Source: Alistipes sp. dk3624
GTDB lineage: Bacteria > Bacteroidota > Bacteroidia > Bacteroidales > Rikenellaceae
Assembly (NCBI RefSeq): GCF_009557455.1
Contig: NZ_CP045651.1
Span: 2,955,768 to 3,019,767 of the forward strand
DNA length: 64,000 nt
Direction of reading: 5' to 3'
Below are positions 62,042 through 64,000 of the stretch, piece after piece. The first letter of the stretch is position 1; every line of letters starts with the position of its first letter. The notes beneath the pieces are model-generated. The model was not told the DNA's origin, made no database searches, and saw only the letters and a program-made list of their open reading frames with translations. The translations under genes were made by a program, and so were the position numbers.

Positions 62042-63781
62042 TTAAATCAGTTTCATCTCCTGTTTGATCGATTCGATCTTACGTTCCATCGTTTGGCGCG
62101 TTTCTTCGAATTTATCTTCGCAGCACAATTCTCCCCGGACGCCGAAATAGAATTTGATTTTCGGCTCGGTGCCCGACGGACGGATTGATACGATGGTCGA
62201 ATCCGCTGTGATGAACTGCAATACGTTCGATTTTTCCATATCGATGGGCGTTTTGCGGCCGCTCTTTACGTCGAGCGATTCTCCGGTCAGATAATCCTTC
62301 ACGGTGATTACGGGCGATCCTCCGAGGCTTTGCGGCGGATTGTTCCGGTACTGGGTCATCATTCGGGCGATTTCCTCCTGTCCCTCTTTGCCCTGGCGGA
62401 CGATCGAGACGAGCGCTTCGTCGAAGAAGCCGTATTTTACGTAGATTTCCTTCAGTAGGTCATACAGCGTCATTCCTTGGCTCTTGGCCCAGGCTGCGGC
62501 CTCTGCGGCCAGCGAACAGGCGCTGACGGCGTCCTTGTCGCGGACGAAATCTTCGGCGAGAAATCCGAAGCTCTCTTCTCCGCCGCAGACGTACTGCATT
62601 TTCCCTTCGAGGTTGCGGATGACCGTGGCGATATACTTGAAGCCGGTCAGGCATTCGAAATGTTTCACGCCGAACGATTCGGCGATTCGGGCGACCAGTT
62701 CCGTCGTAACGATCGTTTTGACGATGTACTCCCGGCCGTGAAGTTTTCCCAGTTCGCTCCACCTTCTTACGATATAATATACGAGCAGGGCGCATGTCTG
62801 GTTGCCGTTCAGCAAGATGTACGATCCGTCGCGGTCGCGCAGGGCCATCCCGATGCGGTCGGCGTCGGGGTCGGTGGCCAGGACGATCTCCGCCTGTTGC
62901 CGGGCGGCCAGGTCGATCGCCATTTTCATGGTCGCGCGTTCTTCCGGGTTCGGGGACGCTACGGTCGGAAAGTTGCCGTCCGGGATATTCTGTTCTTTTA
63001 CCGTGACGACGTTCGTAAAGCCGAATTTGCGGAGCGATTCGGGGACGAGGATGACTCCGGTTCCGTGTATCGGCGTGTAGACGATTTTCAGGTCGTGATG
63101 GGCGGCGATGGCTTCGGGCGACAGCGACAGCGAATGAACGGCGTCGAGGTAGATCGCGTCGAAGGTTTCGTCGAGAATGACGATGTTGTCTTTGTGTCCG
63201 TTGGTGAGCACCTGATCCGGAGACGTGATCTTTTGCACCTCCGCGATGATGTTTTTGTCGTGCGGAGCCACTACCTGAGCGCCGTCGTTCCAGTACGCTT
63301 TGTAGCCGTTATACTCTTTCGGGTTGTGCGAGGCGGTGATGACCACGCCGCTGTCGCATTCCAGCTTGCGGATGGCGAAGCTCAGCTCGGGCGTCGGACG
63401 GAGCGAGTCGAACAGGTAAACCTTGAATCCGTTCGCTGCGAAGATGTCGGCGACGCGTTCCGAAAACAGCCGGCTGTTGTTGCGGCTGTCGTGCCCGATA
63501 GCGACCTTGATCTGCTTACCCGGAAAGGCTTTTTTCAGGTAGTTCGCAAGGCCTTGCGTAGCCATGCCGACCGTGTAGACGTTCATCCGGTTGGTGCCTA
63601 CCCCCATGATGCCGCGCAGGCCGCCCGTGCCGAATTCGAGGTCTTTGTAGAAGCTCTCGGTCAGCTCGCCCAAGTTGTTATCCATAAGATATTTGACTTG
63701 CTTTTTCGTGTCTTCGTCGTAGTTTCCGGAGAGCCATTTTTCGGCTCTCTCCTTAACGATTAAATCCAAATTTCCACTCAT
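62042..63781 (-). CDS. Phosphohexomutase (phosphoglucomutase/phosphomannomutase family)
   Basis: The enzyme interconverts hexose 1- and 6-phosphates, linking glycolysis to glycan precursors. The 579-residue protein has the phosphoserine loop TASHNPKEYNGYK near residue 145, the Mg2+ loop ATDPDADRIG near 290, the sugar-binding GGEESFGFL near 400 and the phosphate-binding RPSGTEPKIKFYF at 540. The length fits the long Bacteroidetes/Firmicutes PgcA-type. A TATCTTTG promoter box lies at 63837-63844. Confidence 0.94.
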   Translation of the reverse strand: MSGNLDLIVKERAEKWLSGNYDEDTKKQVKYLMDNNLGELTESFYKDLEFGTGGLRGIMGVGTNRMNVYTVGMATQGLANYLKKAFPGKQIKVAIGHDSRNNSRLFSERVADIFAANGFKVYLFDSLRPTPELSFAIRKLECDSGVVITASHNPKEYNGYKAYWNDGAQVVAPHDKNIIAEVQKITSPDQVLTNGHKDNIVILDETFDAIYLDAVHSLSLSPEAIAAHHDLKIVYTPIHGTGVILVPESLRKFGFTNVVTVKEQNIPDGNFPTVASPNPEERATMKMAIDLAARQQAEIVLATDPDADRIGMALRDRDGSYILLNGNQTCALLVYYIVRRWSELGKLHGREYIVKTIVTTELVARIAESFGVKHFECLTGFKYIATVIRNLEGKMQYVCGGEESFGFLAEDFVRDKDAVSACSLAAEAAAWAKSQGMTLYDLLKEIYVKYGFFDEALVSIVRQGKEGQEEIARMMTQYRNNPPQSLGGSPVITVKDYLTGESLDVKSGRKTPIDMEKSNVLQFITADSTIVSIRPSGTEPKIKFYFGVRGELCCEDKFEETRQTMERKIESIKQEMKLI

Positions 63782-63836
63782 AATCTTATTTGTTTTATTT
63801 ATACGAATGCTTGTTTCGGTTGAAAAAAGTTATAAA

Positions 63837-63844
63837 CAAAGATA
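63837..63844 (-). promoter_or_regulatory. Promoter -7 box for phosphohexomutase-HIT
   Basis: TATCTTTG on the minus strand, 56 bases before the ATG at 63781. The remaining 63845-64000 is AT-rich with no recognised gene. Confidence 0.55.
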
Positions 63845-64000
63845 CGGATATTTTTTTGAATATTCTATATCAAACGGTTAAGTTTTGACTCTGCGGGAAC
63901 CCTTATTTTTCTATATAAATATTTGCACAACAAACAATAGAGAAGAAAATTTTTTTTAATGAATTTATTTACAATTTTGTCTTCCGAAACAGACAGGATG

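Overview
The window is a stretch of chromosome from a member of the Bacteroidales, probably a GC-rich relative of Alistipes (Rikenellaceae); the genus is inference. Support comes from promoters of the TAnnTTTG type, few purine-rich ribosome sites, a type III glutamine synthetase, a six-gene Na+-translocating NADH:quinone reductase, the bamD-omega-coaBC-recN order, the cmk-ispH pair and many SPII lipoproteins. No rRNA, tRNA, CRISPR array, insertion sequence or prophage was recognised.

Layout. 0-5 kb: ispH (cut by the window edge), cmk and a LysE-type exporter on the minus strand, divergent from lnt and folC. 5.1-18.0 kb: a long minus-strand carbohydrate block, read from an exported HAD phosphatase through two GH43 enzymes into five consecutive GH71/99-like glycoside hydrolases. 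No SusC/SusD pair or hybrid sensor is present. Divergent from it (18.5-20.9 kb) are a small lipoprotein, a DUF1080 protein and a ThuA-like protein. 21-26 kb: leuA, leuC, leuD and a second isopropylmalate/citramalate-type synthase. 26.3-30.7 kb: bamD, omega subunit, coaBC, recN. 31-36.7 kb: an alpha-oxoamine synthase, GlnN and two adjacent membrane-anchored M23 peptidases. 36.9-44 kb: alaS, gpmI, a histidine-kinase remnant, tcdA, a TatD hydrolase and a CapA-like protein. 44-51.2 kb: an exported C1 peptidase, then nqrABCDEF. 51.3-55.6 kb: a C26 amidotransferase lipoprotein, nnr, a small helical protein, and zinc uptake genes znuC/znuA without a permease. 61.6-63.8 kb: a HIT protein and a phosphohexomutase.

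Between znuA and the HIT gene (about 55.7-61.6 kb) lies an AT-rich accessory island. It holds a putative lipoprotein with a Cys-rich zinc-ribbon segment and a C-terminal HEVVH zincin motif, followed 13 bases later by four tandem exported paralogues of an unrecognised family, and an XRE regulator upstream. The arrangement resembles a surface metallopeptidase effector with several immunity proteins and is the best candidate for an undescribed system. Two oddities mark it: the effector's lipoprotein signal is intact in frame but has no usual start codon, and an identical 16-base stretch lies upstream of both the effector and the XRE gene.

Most core genes look ordinary. The other notable signals are a gene-conversion tract between two GH71/99-like paralogues, a histidine-kinase fossil, face-to-face promoters between tatD and capA, and a possible small RNA at 61.4 kb.
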